DNA of 64,000 nucleotides from Macrothele yani (GCA_039090855.1 CM077011.1:22817001-22881000), one strand, 5' to 3'. Counted from the first letter of the stretch, positions 20,016-31,100 are shown. Made by a program: numbers and translations. The notes: generated by a model not told the origin, from the sequence alone.

Positions 20016-20279
20016 ATTATTTCAAATACCTCTGAAGGTTCTTTGGAATATATTTTTTTCATTTCAAAAATAACACTGGTTCGGAACCGGGTCAGTAACA
20101 CCTTGACCCGATCGGTTTGACCCGCCAGAAATTGTCTATCCGGTTACTCGCTATCCCGTGACCCGTTTCCATCTCTAACTGGATTATCATCTTAATGAAT
20201 TATCTTGTTTTGTAGATGTCCGAATAACTTTGTCTACAATGTGTATATCTAGATGTATTTTTCGAATTGGTGTATTCTG

Positions 20280-20765
20280 GTAAAAGTTTTATCTTTTCCG
20301 AAAGAAATATGTCTTTAGGGCCCATTGATTCGTATGGTGCAACGTCTGACCATCGAAAAGTATTTAAATATCGTTGCAGCCAAATTCCCCCTCGTTGCAT
20401 TGACGGTTTGTCCCATTGGGTACGGATATTTCTAGAACGACAATGCTCAACGTCATAGTAGGCACATTGTACGCGAATGGATTGATTAGCATGACGGGGA
20501 CTTCTCCCTGCTGCATTGGCCTCCTCAATCACCGATTGACAATCCAATGGATGATCTGCGAGAAGAAGTCGAAAGGGGTATCTGCATCCGCTACCATCCA
20601 ATCTTTAAGAGCTGGAGGGTGCAGTTAATCACATTTGGGCTATTATATCCCAAGACACTTACCGACATTCAATAGAGTCCATACCAAGACGAATGCAAAC
20701 AGTATTGCGGGTAAAATGTGGTACAACGACATACTAAACAGGTGGTCATATTTTTAGGCCAATCA
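20280..20765 (+). pseudogene. Tc1-like transposase C-terminal fragment
   Basis: The plus strand from the second catalytic Asp onward: DNAQRHSRHIVREWID, HDGDFSLLHWPPQSPIDNP, DLREEVERGIRIRYHP (20435-20600), then SQDTYRHSIESIPRRMQTVL and a final KCGTTTY stop (20645-20740). The block normally reading NPIEHLW is altered to NPMDDL, losing the catalytic Glu. The opposite-strand frame at 20200-20601 is a shadow of this. Confidence 0.82.
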
Positions 20766-21509
20766 GTGCATATCTTTATACAATTTAAAAAAATCTTAAA
20801 TTGAGAGATGCTCGTATAATGTTGCGTAGTTACTCATATAACATAGTTGGCCATGGTGCTATATAAATTAAATTGTCCCTTTCATCGCCGACCTGTTATC
20901 AGAAAAAAAAATCATCGTCTTTTGTTAAAAGCGTTTCGAAGGAAACGAAGGATATCATCTGAGTACCTTTTTGCTCTCTGTCCTAAAATCCAACTTAGAA
21001 CTTTATTATATTGTGCTGAAAGCACAGTTCTCGTATGATCAATAATCTAACAGCGTCATAATTGCTTTCGGGTGTGAAATGGGTTTTGCGCAAGCTTTGT
21101 TGAGTACAAGAGAGTGTTACTCTGGAAAGCTCTTAGCACTTTTCGTAGTCCGTGTAGTTTCCCATTCTTGTGCTAAAAGCAATCCCCAGAAAACGCTTTG
21201 TGCTCAGTTGAGTAACTCTCAAAGACATCGTTTCAAATTCATTCATTTCGTTCTCTCTAAAGTGAGTCCCTAATTTTTTTCTGATGACTACTTCTTTCAC
21301 AATCTTAAAGCTACAACGTAAAATATAAGCGGTGTAAATTACTGAAGACTCCCTGAAAATTACTTGCGAAAATTTTTCCGGTACGTCGTTAACACGCAGA
21401 AAGATTCCCCGAATACCAAACTTTCCGTTTTGAAGAGTTTCCATTTCGCAAACTAGTATTTTAATAGATTTTCCGTTTTGATTAATTCCGTTTATTTTCA
21501 AAAACATGA
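20766..21509. other. Unassigned region before the 35-bp satellite
   Basis: No recognisable coding sequence. The minus-strand open frame at 21133-21507 (124 codons, Lys/Phe-rich) has no family signature and I do not call it a gene. Confidence 0.45.
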
Positions 21510-22556
21510 GTTTCCCAAAACTTCGATTTTGGTCCCTATATTCAGAAGTATTAAACGTCGATTTTTGTCCCCATATTCAGAAGTATTAAACGTCTATTTT
21601 GGTTCTTATATTCACAAGTACTAAACTTCGATTTTGGTCCCTATATTTAGAAGTATTAAACTTCGATGTTGGTCCCTATATTCAGAAGTATTAAACGCCA
21701 ATTTTGGTCCCTATATGCACAATTATTAAACTTCGATTTTGGTCCCTATATTCACATGTATTAAACTTCGATTTTCGTCCCTATATTAACACGTATTAAA
21801 CGTCAATTTTGGTCCCTATATTCACAAGTATTAAACATCGATTTCGGTCCCTATATTCACAAGTACTAAACTTCGATTTTGGTCCCTATATTTAGAAGTA
21901 TTAAACTTCGATGTTGGTCCCTATATTCAGAAGTATTAAACGCCAATTTTGGTCCCTATATGCACAATTATTAAACTTCGATTTTCGTTCCTATATTAAC
22001 ACGTATTAAACGTCAATTTTGGTCCCTATATTCACAAGTACTAAACTTCGATTTTGGTCCCTATATTTAGAAGTATTAAACTTCGATGTTGGTCCCTATA
22101 TTCAGAAGTATTAAACGTCAATTTTGGTCCCTATATTCACAAGTATTAAACATCGATTTCGGTCCTTATATTCACAAGTACTAAACTTCGATGTTGGTCC
22201 CTATATTCAGAAGTATTAAACGCCAATTTTGGTCCCTATATGCACAATTATTAAACTTCGATTTTGGTCCCTATATTCACATGTATTAAACTTCGATTTT
22301 CGTCCCTATATTAACACGTATTAAACGTCGATTTTGGTCCCTATATTCACATGTATTAAACTTCGATTTTCGTCCCTATATTAACACGTATTAAACGTCG
22401 ATTTTGGTCCCTATATTCACATGTATTAAATTTCGATTTTGGTCCCTATATTCGGAAGTATTAAACTTCAATGTTGGTTCCGATATTAACACGTATTAAA
22501 CGTCGATTTTGGTCCGTATATTCACAAGTATTAAACTTCGATTTCAGTCCCTATAT
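21510..22556. repeat. 35-bp satellite array, about 30 copies
   Basis: The unit contains ATTAAACTTCGATTTTGGTC and CCTATATTCACAAGT, with a strict 35-base period. Variant copies come in a repeated order: a unit with ACTAAAC starts at 21621, 21866, 22041 and 22181, i.e. 7, 5 and 4 units apart, so multi-unit blocks have been duplicated. There are no unique spacers and no coding content. It begins right after CCCAAAACTTCGATTTTGG at 21513, which looks like the seed unit. Confidence 0.95.
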
Positions 22557-22940
22557 TCCCATTTTTTCAGCCTAGATACACCAGTCTATTTACAGAACTT
22601 TTTATGAGATGCGAAGTGAAGGAGTCCTTCGCTTTGGACGAGATGGGGATCAAGTCCGTAGTTGTTCGCACACCAGTTAGACGCACTACGGACTGGGCGA
22701 GAAATGCACTTACCGCCAGATCAAATTTATGGAAGAAACAAAAAGGACTGAAATCAGTTGAAGGTTAAATGTTTTTCGTTAAGAATGCGGGTTAATTAGT
22801 CATTTTATTTTCCGCAGAAGCTTATTATTTTCTCGAATAGGTTTATAATAATTTAATTTCAGTAGGAAGACTTATCACAAACTGCACTTTTTTTCATCAT
22901 GATTTTACAAAGCAACTTAGGACGAAGTAAAATTCTCCAT
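22557..22940. other. Unassigned spacer with a 10-bp stem
   Basis: AGTCCGTAGT (22653-22662) pairs with ACTACGGACT (22685-22694). Nothing else recognised. Confidence 0.45.
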
Positions 22941-22948
22941 CATTTTCA

Positions 22949-23510
22949 TGCTACGAGTGGGATTCGAACCCGCAACTCTCCTTTCCGGAGCTTCGAGTAC
23001 CATCCACAAAACTACACTGGCATGTGCTCTCACTGCCATTCACATATATGTTATGTGCGTCCTGCGGGGAAGGCATATTACATCTATCCTTCCCCCGAAA
23101 GAGGGCCGGGGGCATGGCGCACGGGTCAGTCGGGACCATGTGTCCTTTATGGAGAACGTGCATTTGAGAAATCCCAGACAATTTGGAGTGTGGAACGTAA
23201 CATCACACTGATTTATTTCTTTCGAAGCACTGAAGAAGGGATTCTCATTTTTCCTGTCTCGCCGTGTGGAAAGAACATCACATCATTGCGAGAAACTTAA
23301 CAGCCAGGTCACCCTTGAACTTCGGACGCCAATATGGCAAAGTAAATTTCTCCAACATTTAAATGCCAGAGGCGAGATTCGAACCTGCAACTCTAGGCTC
23401 CGAGTGCTATCCACTATACTACACTGGCATGGGCTCTCACTGCTATCTGCCTTTGTCTCATGTGCGTACTGCGGGGAAGGCACGTCACAAACAGCATGTG
23501 TTGAAAATCC
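22949..23510 (-). mobile_element. tRNA-headed repeat dimer (head type B)
   Basis: Two tRNA-like modules on the minus strand, 22949-23022 and 23364-23430, about 410 bases apart. The second folds with a TGCCAG/CTGGCA acceptor stem and has an A-box-like TAGTATAGTGGATAGCACT and a B box GGTTCGAATCTC. The DNA between them (23070-23300) is the same core (GAAAGAGGGCCGGGGGCATG, GAAGGGATTCTC) that lies between the type-A heads at 40.9-41.3 kb. Each head is flanked by TGTGCGTMCTGCGGGGAAGG. Pol III promoters are intact-looking, but the heads are too altered to be tRNA genes. Confidence 0.7.
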
Positions 23511-23689
23511 CAACTTTTAAACTGACAGTGAAAATCAATGATTCTTAAGAAACGGTGAAATGTAGTGTGTTATAGTATCATTTCACAAAACTCCTAAATA
23601 TAAAACTTAATCCTGATTGGTATAATGGTTTTTGCGTTAAGGGTCCACAGACTGAAACGTAGGCAACAAAAGATCATCCGTACGGTTTT

Positions 23690-23890
23690 TTCACTATAAA
23701 ACAATTATTACGAAGTAAATTGCTCCGTCATTTTTGTCCACGCCGGGGCTCGGACCTGGGTCCCCTCATTCCGGAATAAGTCGCTCTACCAATTGAGCTA
23801 CTCGGATGTTCGTTATCGCTTTTATCTGTCTTTCTGTCGTGTGCGTCCTGCTGGGCAGGCACTTCACGCAATACAAAATAGCAGATTTAC
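23690..23890 (-). mobile_element. tRNA-headed repeat, single type-A head
   Basis: The tRNA-like module at 23736-23807 (minus) carries TAGCTCAATTGGTAGAGCGA (A box) and the family's CTTATTCCGGAATGAGGGGA. The B-box region reads GGTCCGAGCCCC and is mutated. The upstream flank GTGTGCGTCCTGCTGGGCAG is shared with the copies at 40.9 and 41.3 kb. Confidence 0.7.
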
Positions 23891-24392
23891 AAAGTGAGTA
23901 GGGGATATCCGTTGCCGTCATAACTTTAATACCGTGCAGTATGTTATCCACAATACATAGACTCGCTACAGATGAATTGTTCGTGTATGTAAAGCAATCT
24001 GAACACTACATAAATTATTTCTCAGAAACTTCACCTACAATGAAACAGGACTCATTCAAGAAAACGTAGAGAAAAAGTTACTTACACTTAGTCTTTATTC
24101 AGCCAAAAACTCCTTTGGCGAAATTAATTCTTCAACAATATTATTGACGTCACCCAATTAATGTGTAGAAACTTGATAAATGAAAAACAAAACGACAACG
24201 CTGAAGATAATTCGAAGACGTCAGGAAATCACAACTTCGAAGACGTCAAGAAACCACATCTTTGCTGCTGCTCACACATTATATACATTCCAGTTATCAT
24301 CGGACAATACACACGTCATAAGTTCCGACCTCAGGGTGTTGTCAACCATACTCCTGCAAGAGAGAAGATATAACGCTAATTTGAAAAAATGC
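23891..24392. other. Unassigned spacer with a 24-bp duplication
   Basis: TTCGAAGACGTCARGAAA occurs twice in succession (24211-24258). No gene recognised. Confidence 0.45.
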
Positions 24393-24614
24393 TGCCACCC
24401 GGCGACGCAGTGATCTAATCGCAGGTTTATGACCATTCATCCGAGAAGGGTCCGGGTTAGAACCCGGCGGGCATCGATGTTGTATTTGTCTTACGGCACT
24501 GGCTCTCTCCTTCCTTGGAATCAGTGACCCTAAATTAGGGACGGACGACTACTTATAGCCCTTGATTTGCTCACGGTGGTTGTTAAACCTTAAATAAAAA
24601 AAAAAAAAAAAAAC
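24393..24614 (+). mobile_element. tRNA-derived SINE (family 1), plus copy with poly-A
   Basis: The 5' tRNA-like head (CGACGCAGTGATCTAA as A box, GGTTAGAACCC as mutated B box) is followed by the family body: TTGTCTTACGGCACTGGCTC, CCTAAATTAGGGACGG, TTGCTCACGGTGGTTGTTAA and a poly-A tail to 24614. Length about 222. Five relatives occur in the window. Confidence 0.88.
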
Positions 24615-24887
24615 ACTAAGGAAAATGAACTCAAATTTACATTAAAAACGTAACTAAAAGTTAAATTTTAGTATACGTCACACAGAACATAAAAACTGAG
24701 TTCGTCAACAAAGGATTGACATTTAACAGTTAAACATATCTTAAGCAGCCCGGGAAACACTTTTAATACCGGAAAGTTTCTGTCATAAAGATGCTGAAAA
24801 AGTCAGAGTCCAATTCTTCCGTTAACATACAAAAAGGATAAGTGAAAGGTTCTTTGAAAAATCAAGATTTTCCGTTAGCACCTCTAT

Positions 24888-25725
24888 TCACTGGTGAAAA
24901 GGGTTATTTCTGTCAAGTCACCAATAAAGATTTTATGTAAATGCAGGTTTCTTTGATCATATCACGGGAAAAGTTGAATCAGGATGTGGTGTGTTAATTG
25001 GCGAAAGAAATCACGCTCGTGAATATCAAGATAGTTTTACGGTGTAAGTTAAAGGAGCGAACATTTGGACCCCCCCCCATGTTCGAAACTCAACCATTTT
25101 TCCTCTTATTGCTGGTAAAAATGCATTTTGATGTAAGTAACAAAATAAGCTCGATACAAAAGCGAGGAGCAGCAATAGAAAGCTAAGTGGGCTTTTAATT
25201 CACCGGTGAAAAGGATTACTTCTGTCATTTATTTTTCATTGGAGGTTGAACGACCATCGTGAGCAACTCAATGGACTATAAGCAGTCGCCGGTCCCTAAT
25301 TTGGAGCCACAGACACCAAAGAAAGGAGAGAGCCAGAGCCGAAAAACAAACACAACATCCATGCCTAACCGGGATTCAAACCCGGACCCAGCTCGGACGC
25401 AGAAGTAAACGCTTATACCACTGCACCACCGGGGCGGCCAATTAATCAATAAAAATTCCGAGAAAATGCAGGTTTCTTAGGTCATATCACGGCAAAAGTT
25501 GAATACGATTATGGTGCGTTAATTGACGAAAGGAATCACGCTTGTGAATTTCAAGATATGTTTACAGCGTAAGCTAAACGGGCGAAGATTTGGAAAATCC
25601 TACCATGTTCGAAACACAACCATTTTTCCTTTTGATTCTGGTAAAAAATACGTTTTGATAAAAGTAACAAAATAAGCTCGATACAAAAGCGAAGAACATC
25701 AGTAGAAATATAAGTGAGCTTTTGA
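24888..25725. repeat. Tandem duplication of an about 310-bp unit, second copy split by a SINE
   Basis: Unit 1 is 24888-25196; unit 2 starts at 25197 with the same TTCACYGGTGAAAAGG-TTA and resumes after the SINE at 25440-25725. Shared landmarks include AAATGCAGGTTTCTT, AATTGRCGAAAGRAATCACG and AAAATAAGCTCGATACAAAA. The copies differ at about one base in seven, so the duplication is old and predates the SINE. Confidence 0.85.
25236..25439 (-). mobile_element. tRNA-derived SINE (family 1), minus copy
   Basis: Reverse-oriented head at 25360-25439 (GGTGGTGCAGTGGTATAAG in complement, B box GGTTTGAATCCCGG) and the body down to CAATGAAAAATAA. It interrupts unit 2 of the surrounding tandem duplication. 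Confidence 0.88.
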
Positions 25726-26615
25726 TAGTTTATGTACCCCGTTTAGAAGGAAAGCATCTTGAACTAATTAAAGTATAAAGGAAGTAATGATCAAGTTTTC
25801 AACATATTTATTGCTGTATTCTCCCATAAAAAAGCTGAGTCAGGTATAGGCAGGCAGCAAACTCCCAGTAACGTACCCGCAGGACTGGCGGATGCAATTT
25901 GTCGGATCCGAGTGCCCGATTAAAATTTCAAGACACACATATAGCTCATTCCAGTCAGGCGTCGAATGCAATATGTATGCAGTGGAGGTATTGGAAAAGC
26001 CAGAACAAGAGTAATAATGGCACTGAAACGGTAGAGACCATTACTAAAAACTCGCTTGAGAGAAAACATCAAAGGCTTTCCCCGATAGAAAGTTTTCTGC
26101 AGCGAGAGGTAAGGTTGACGTCAACAGAATCGGAGATCTCGGGGAGCCGAGACTAGGAGACCCTTTCACGAATTATTAAAGAGCTGGGATTGAAGAAAAA
26201 CAGAGAATCAAGGTGGACGGCATTGTGGGCACTGAATCCACTGAGAAAGCAAACTTAGTACAGCGTCAGCCTTCCCACAGCGTTAGAAGAAATCACACAC
26301 GGCGAATGAAAGACTGAAATGAATGTGTACTTTGGCTCCGGAGAAAGTCGTGATAAAAATGATTCATGAACGGATCTTCGTAAAGATAGAGGGAATGTTT
26401 CTAACAGCGAAAAATCCCCAGGAGACATATTTTGTCGTTTTCTTCTTTAGTACAAAAGCGGGAATTCCACTAATGCCATAAATTTTAAATGAAATAAGCC
26501 AACAGAGCTCCGAGGTATTCATCCGTTTTCTATTATCACGGCTGAATTAGTTCTTAGTTGTTCGTGGAACACACCTGAGAATGCATAATGCACAGCTATA
26601 GCAATGCACTGTTAT
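25726..26615. other. Unassigned region
   Basis: No recognised gene; open frames here show no family signature. Confidence 0.4.
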
Positions 26616-27847
26616 ATACACTGAAGTGCCTGAAAAACTGGTACAGACGAGCTTATGCAAAATATATAGTAACGTCACCTATGTGCGTACTCGTTTGCGT
26701 CCGCCAGTGCGTATATAAAGCGATAAACATCCTTGCCAGCTCTCAGAGCTGTTTTTGGCATGAGAATGACAAGTAATAACGATTTAAGCGATTTTCAACG
26801 CAGTGTCATAGTTGCCGCTCGTGAGATGGGCCATAGTATTTCGGAGGTAGAAACGAAGTTCGGATTTTCACGGACGACCATTGTAAGGGTGTACCGTGAC
26901 TACAAGAATTCCGGTAAAACCTCCAACCTACGATATCAGTGTGGCCGTAAATAGACATTCGGTGAACGTGACCATCGTCGGCTGTCAAGAATCGTTTCAC
27001 GCAATAGCCGTGTAACACTCTCGCAGGTATCATCGGAATTCAATGCTGGAGCCTCAATAAGCATCAGCGTCCGGACTGTGCAGCGTACCCTGCACGATAT
27101 GGGCTTTTGGAGCCGACGCCCAACTCGAGTTCCCTTGATAGGTGCACGAATCTGAGCTATGTGCCTCGCTTGGGCACAGTAACACCGCCACTGGACACTT
27201 GATGACTGGAAACAAGCAGCCTGGTCTGACGAGTCGCGTTTCCAACTGTATCGGGCAGATGAAAGGATTCGTGTGTGGCCCAAACCCCATGAAGCCATGG
27301 ATCCCGTCTATCAACAGGGAACTTTACCGACTGGTGGTGGTGGGGGGGGGCGTAATAGCATGGGGTGTATTTAGCTGGACTTCACTGGGAACCTTGGTAC
27401 GTCTACAAAAGTCTGTGACCAGCCAACGCTGTGAGTGCATCCTTTCTGACGAGGTACACCCGTTCATGTCCTGCATTCGTGCAGGTGGGTTGGGCCTGTT
27501 CCAACAGGCCAACGCACCTCCACACAAGTGTCGGGACGCCACATTATGGCTAGAGGAGCATTCATCTGAGTTTGGAGTGTTGCCAATCCCACCCAAGTCC
27601 CTAGATATGAACGTGATAGAACACATTTGGGATGCCATCCAACGCGCTATCGAACACAGGAATTCGAAAACTCGGAGTACACCCGAATTGTGGAACGCTC
27701 TGCAGGAAGTATGGTGTGCATTGCCTACAGCATATTTCCAGAAGCTAGTGGAGTCCATGCCCCGTCGTATTTCTGCAGGCCTGTGTTCCCGTGGGGGACC
27801 TACCAAGTATTAGATTGGTTTCCCTGTTTTTCTGGCACTTCAGTGTA
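26616..27847 (+). mobile_element. Near-complete Tc1-like element with TIRs, 1.23 kb
   Basis: The inverted ends ATACACTGAAGTGCCTGAAA (26616-26635) and its complement at 27828-27847 match at nearly every position, the best-preserved Tc1 ends in the window. One transposase fills the interior. Confidence 0.92.
26763..27813 (+). pseudogene. Tc1-like transposase, nearly full length, disabled
   Basis: The start is at ATG 26763 or 26772. The helix-turn-helix LSDFQRSVIVAAREMGHSIS and second half TIVRVYRDYKNSGKTSN end at a stop at 26952. In the same frame the linker continues (HRRLSRIVSRNSRVTLSQV), with stops at 27154 and near 27180, then AWSDESRFQLYRADERIRVW with the first catalytic Asp (about 27220-27280). 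A G9 run at 27342-27350 shifts the frame into GVIAWGVFSWTSLGTLVRLQ. The second block reads FQQANAPPHK, Ala for the catalytic Asp. The third, SLDMNVIEHIWDAIQRAIEH, keeps Glu. It ends with VESMPRRISAG and GGPTKY at 27813. Length about 345 codons, as for the family. Confidence 0.93.
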
Positions 27848-28087
27848 TATTGTACAAAGCAAGAACATATTGAACTATATAACATTCATTGTAAAATTAG
27901 CTTTATTTGACATTGATCATGGTATCAGTGGTAGTACAAGAGCAATTTCCTTCTATGCTAAAGTTTGACAACAACGAAGATCTTTGGTGAGTTACCATAT
28001 TTCTTACCATCAGTCAGTTATCACTGTTTATTTGTCCAAATTTCACGTCATATTTATCATTGATAAATATTTTATTTGTTTAGAGAC
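27848..28087. other. Unassigned spacer
   Basis: No recognised feature. Confidence 0.4.
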
Positions 28088-28267
28088 TCAGTTGCCCTAA
28101 TTAGGGACGAGCTATAAGCTGTCGGTCGTCCCTAATTTAGGGCCACTGCTTTCAGGGAAGGGAGAGAGCCAGACAAATGCAAATGCAACATGTCTCACCG
28201 GAATTCTAACTAGGACACATCTCGCACGAATGATCAGAAGCCATCGCTTAGACCACTGCGCCACCGA
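28088..28267 (-). mobile_element. SINE family 1, minus copy
   Basis: Body (GTCCCTAATTTAGGGCCACT, AGGGAAGGGAGAGAGCCAG) and head (GGTGGCGCAGTGGTCTAAGC in complement) are readable; the B box and tail are damaged. Confidence 0.82.
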
Positions 28268-28875
28268 TAAAGCATTTCCCCTTAAGTTAATGAATTCATT
28301 TGTAATTGTGGCCTGTATTGGTACGGTTATAAAAGGTAGCGTGGTATCGATCCACAATCAACGATTTATGTGAACAGATGGAATTTTTCTATACTTCGTT
28401 TCTTAAAGCTTTTCCCACTCCGGCTTTTGTTAATCAATACGATTTTCTACACTCAAAATATCAAATTATTCTTACGTGATTTATTTTTGTAGTTAAAGAC
28501 ATAAACTATTTCTCCTGGTTATAGATAACTTTTGAAATTTACTCTTAAATTTATAAGTCATACTTAACTCACCGAGTCTCCAGCAGGGGTCTACGACAAC
28601 TGTCAATCTCTGGGTGCATATTCGTAAGGTGGGAATACAAGCAGTTGGGCTAGCCAATCATTTTACTCCTGGTAGACGCTAGACAAACAAGCCACCAAGG
28701 CAGGATTAAGGCCTTATTGGGCCCCTAGGCTAAGACATTTGATTCGGCCCCAGGCTAAGATATCCGAGTGGGCTTCCAAAGAAATTATAACTGGAAATGA
28801 GGATGAAATCCGTTAAAACACGATACTGTAGCAATATGCTAGAGATAATACGTCGGGCATTTGGAATTGTTGTTT
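28268..28875. other. Unassigned spacer
   Basis: No recognised coding or repeat content. Confidence 0.4.
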
Positions 28876-29080
28876 ATGGGGGTTTAACGACCACCGTGTG
28901 CAACACAATGGGCTATAAGTAGTCGCCAGTCCCTAATTTAGGGCCACTGGTTCCAGGGAAGGGAGAAAGCCAGTGCCGTAAAACAAGCGCAACATCCATG
29001 CTCCACGGGGTTCGGACCCGTACCCAACTCGGACGAATGATCAGAAGCCAGCGCTCAGACCACTGCGCCACAGAGGCGAC
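28876..29080 (-). mobile_element. SINE family 1, minus copy
   Basis: The complete layout in reverse: tail-side GGGTTTAACGACCACCGTG, body GTCCCTAATTTAGGGCCACT, head with CTGTGGCGCAGTGGTCTGAG in complement. About 205 bases. Confidence 0.88.
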
Positions 29081-30159
29081 ATTTTTTAAGCTAATAAATT
29101 ATCTGCAGTTTTCATAACAAGTTACTGTATTTTCTATTGTTCTCACATGAGTTAAAATCTTAAGATTCCTATACTTTGTCTTGGATTTTCTAATGATTTA
29201 GCATGGTGTACTTTCCTTAGTGCATCTTTTCTACTATGTAATATGAAGACCATTAAGGGTTCCAAGTGCAAGTTGGGAGGTGCTGGTGGGTGGTAGTGAA
29301 AAATCTGGAACTGTCTAGCAGATTCCGCAGTACACAACGTCATGAAGCATTTACCACTGGTGAGTCAGGGTATTTTCCCAGACATTCCCCATCGTCTCAT
29401 CTGACCTCCCGTTTCAGTTTAAACGCCTACAGTTGCCTGTTTGCCTCAGTGTCGTCTTGATAATGAAAAAGATGAAGGGTCAACCATTAAAATGTTTTGC
29501 ACTCAGCCTACAAAACCCATGGTTTTTCTCCATGGATCGTTGCTCTGATTTGTCAAAAAATGAAAACCGCTTCGTCTTGGCTCCAAACGAAAGGACACTC
29601 AACGTCTTTGACCGAGAGGTTTATCAAGGATTAACTTTCTTGAACTTCAGAAGAACCATGCGTTACACAGGTCTGAACACAGTAGACAGATGTAGGTGTT
29701 TCAAAAACTTCAAATTTATTATACTCACAGTCAATAAAGACTATTGCTTTTGGCCAGTTGTGCCGGCACAGGTATCATAAATCGCATTCTCTTCTTGACG
29801 TAGAACTTTGTCTTTACCCGCGCTCGGTAGGGAGAACGGTTACAACGAAAACATGTCACACTTTTAATCTTCCAAACTAACAATCGTAAAGTGAAAAATA
29901 ATACATCGTTAGATAGTTTATAGAGTCCAATTTATAACAAAAACATGTTTCAACCCTCCAGCTCTTAAGCCTTCGATACAGTAGCGTTAGAAGATTAAGC
30001 TAAATTTTGCGTGTTTCTGTTTTGCCGCGCGCCGTTTTAAGGTTGATAACTAGTGAATAGATAATGACAACGATGACATCAGCCAGCATTCCGTAGTTGA
30101 CAGTCAGAGCTAACGGGCGTATGGGATAAACCGAAATAAAGTGGATTATTTTTTTTTTT
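29081..30159. other. Unassigned region
   Basis: A 115-codon plus-strand open frame (29433-29780) has no signature I recognise and no supporting splice or repeat evidence. Otherwise featureless. Confidence 0.4.
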
Positions 30160-31100
30160 AGATAAAAAAAAATGGTGAGGAAAATTTTAAAATGCCGCGA
30201 AAATCCAGGACAAATATTATAAGAATAGGTGAGTTTTGACGAAACAGCTGGAAGAGAACTAGAGGAATCCGAAAAGCCCACTAAATCATCAACCGTAAGC
30301 TCACGGGAATGTAGGAAGCGTCAAAAGTCAGCGCGCCAGGATGCGTTTCACACGAGTTCGACTCTAGAGCCACAACCTTCAACTTGAAATGCGTATATTG
30401 AGCCTGAACAGCAAGAACAGATGGAGATTGAAGTCATCGATCCAAATTTTCAAATTTTCGCACCGAGCGTTTAATATCAATCTACATCGCTAGTCTTCAC
30501 AACTTCGACGAATAATCAATATACACTCATTGTTAGGAGGCGTTGGATTGAAATGAAATTTTAGTAGTCAGATAGCACATACCCCAAGGACATAAGTGAT
30601 TACAATATCACAGAAACAGGACGATTTCCCGCAGACGTACGGTACACATTCCGGTCAGCGCTGGTACCGTGTCGGACCGTCTCGTTCTCGGATATGTCGC
30701 ACGAAACTTTAATAATTTCCATGTCTGTCCTGTCCATAGCCTTTCGCCGAAAATGGCGTTAATCGCACTGTTTTTTCTTGGTACGCGTATTTTTATGACA
30801 ATGAGTGTATTTTGCCTCAAACCTTAGCACCGCCGATGCATTCGGAATCTGGACAAGAACAAGAGCAACAATGAGAAGAGTACATTAGGCCCGAGTCGTA
30901 TCGCCAAATTTATAATAAGGCAACTGAGGAGTTGGAAAAATTATTACTGAAGAACGAATTCGGACACGTGTTGCTATGTGTGACCGCTTATGCGATAAAC
31001 ACTATTTACGTTTCTTAAGCCGTACAGATTTTCTCGAACGAGAGTTCCCTGATGAGCGAGATCGTGTAAAGCACTTTCAAATGTGTTCCACTTGTAGATA
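30160..31100 (+). pseudogene. Possible Helitron-type ORF remnant
   Basis: Starting near MPRKSRTNIIRIGEF (30193) a basic region reads ESEKPTKSSTVSSRECRKRQ; after the 290-bp insertion at 30521-30810 it continues with PMHSESGQEQEQQ, EEYIRPESYRQIYNKATEEL, NEFGHVLLC and CDRLCDKHYLRFLSRTDFLE and ends in FQMCSTC (31092). A basic N-terminus followed by FGHVxxVCDRL and a later CxTC pair resembles the leading part of arthropod Helitron proteins. No Rep or helicase motifs are present, so this is a tentative call. Confidence 0.35.
30521..30810. mobile_element. Tc1-type MITE, about 290 bp
   Basis: ATACACTCATTGT at 30521 and its complement ending at 30810 flank non-coding DNA. The same ATACACTCAT start is used by the full Tc1-like element at 52541. 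Removing it restores continuity of the surrounding open reading (INILPQTLAPP). Confidence 0.7.

Noticed and set aside
20200..20601. 133-codon minus-strand frame
   Set aside because: The plus strand encodes recognisable Tc1 transposase blocks across the same bases, so this is a shadow frame.
21510..22556. CRISPR-like appearance of the 35-bp array
   Set aside because: Units are directly contiguous with no unique spacers, the unit itself varies, and the surrounding DNA is eukaryotic.
27142..27340. The N-terminal part of the 223-codon frame as real protein
   Set aside because: Before the G9 run the genuine transposase lies in another frame (WSDESRF...); only the part after the run is in the true frame.
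29433..29780. 115-codon plus-strand frame as a host gene
   Set aside because: Nothing recognisable in the protein, no convincing splice context seen.
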